Assembly: GCA_964598065.1 (NCBI GenBank)
Contig: CAZRAW010000005.1
Span: 1 to 42,479 of the forward strand
From: Sulfidibacterium sp964598065
Lineage (GTDB): Bacteria > Bacteroidota > Bacteroidia > Bacteroidales > F082
DNA length: 42,479 bases
Direction: 5' to 3'
Shown here: piece by piece, positions 42,406-42,479 of the stretch
Layout of the letters: the number at the start of each line of letters is the position of its first letter
Position numbering within the stretch: the first letter of the stretch is position 1
Notes under the pieces: generated by a model
Told to the model about the DNA's origin: nothing
Databases searched by the model: none
What the model saw: only the letters and a program-made list of their open reading frames with translations
Program-made: the position numbers and the translations under genes

Positions 42406-42479
42406 CTATAAATTAACAGCTACGACTTCTTTTATTTCAGGAATAACTTTTTTCAAAGTAGCTTCCACACCGTTTTTCA
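42406..42479 (-). CDS. NifU-like iron-sulfur protein, C-terminal end (cut by window)
   Basis: The last codons read KNGVEATLKKVIPEIKEVVA then VNL and stop. This is the characteristic end of the NifU C-terminal (NfuA-type) domain, which carries an Fe-S cluster on a CxxC motif lying just outside the window. The rest of the gene is beyond the end. The segment is short, so the call rests on one helix. Confidence 0.75.
   Translation of the reverse strand, partial: KNGVEATLKKVIPEIKEVVAVNL

Overview
The window looks like a chromosomal segment of a Bacteroidota bacterium. The evidence is the type IX secretion translocon gene sprA/sov directly behind ruvA, a TonB with the polyproline plus TonB_C layout, a gcvH-vanZ pair, DUF3822 and DUF2795 proteins, a class II (B12-dependent) ribonucleotide reductase, and repeated use of the Bacteroidota -7 promoter box TAnnTTTG just upstream of start codons, with few Shine-Dalgarno sequences. 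The genus cannot be told from the sequence. Most of the window is ordinary housekeeping DNA; I see no tRNA or rRNA gene, CRISPR array, prophage or intact insertion sequence.

Layout. 1-2.5 kb: a fused monoheme cytochrome/outer-membrane barrel resembling the Cyc2 family, behind a perfect CRP/FNR-type palindrome, and a lipoprotein with a Rieske-like fold that seems to have lost its cluster ligands. 2.5-5.3 kb: nrdJ. 5.5-5.9 kb: a decayed TauE/SafE permease remnant. 5.9-9.1 kb: a large secreted BNR/Asp-box propeller protein. 9.3-17.2 kb: the ruvA-sprA unit. 17.5-18.5 kb: thiL. 18.7-22.4 kb: a tight operon of a FIST-domain sensor, a soluble hybrid histidine kinase and a TauE/SafE permease. 22.4-22.7 kb: an isoaspartyl peptidase pseudogene with a large internal deletion and a frameshift. 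22.8-26.6 kb: a glycerophosphodiester/glycerol module (GDPD facing glpD-glpK). 26.7-29.4 kb: an orphan hydrolase-like tail, rsmD, DUF3822, a membrane-anchored unknown and a small PD-(D/E)XK-type protein. 29.6-33.6 kb: serS, rsmA and uvrC. 33.6-36.4 kb: tonB, the gcvH-vanZ pair and pfk. 37-38 kb: a ROK sugar kinase. 38.1-40.4 kb: HMG-CoA reductase plus a GHMP kinase (mevalonate pathway). 40.6-42.5 kb: a DUF2795 protein, a cobalamin adenosyltransferase, a MacB/LolD-type ABC ATPase and the last codons of a NifU-like protein.

How the genes fit together. The cobalamin adenosyltransferase at 41 kb makes the cofactor that nrdJ at 4 kb needs. GDPD, GlpK and GlpD together turn glycerophosphodiesters and glycerol into dihydroxyacetone phosphate, next to central-carbon genes (pfk, ROK kinase). 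SprA is the outer-membrane pore of type IX secretion. The two places most worth a closer look are the cytochrome/barrel gene with its well-positioned operator and the FIST-kinase-permease operon. Several decayed genes (5.5, 22.4 and 26.7 kb) lie at gene boundaries and show reductive evolution. I did not find a clearly new multi-gene defence or mobile system.
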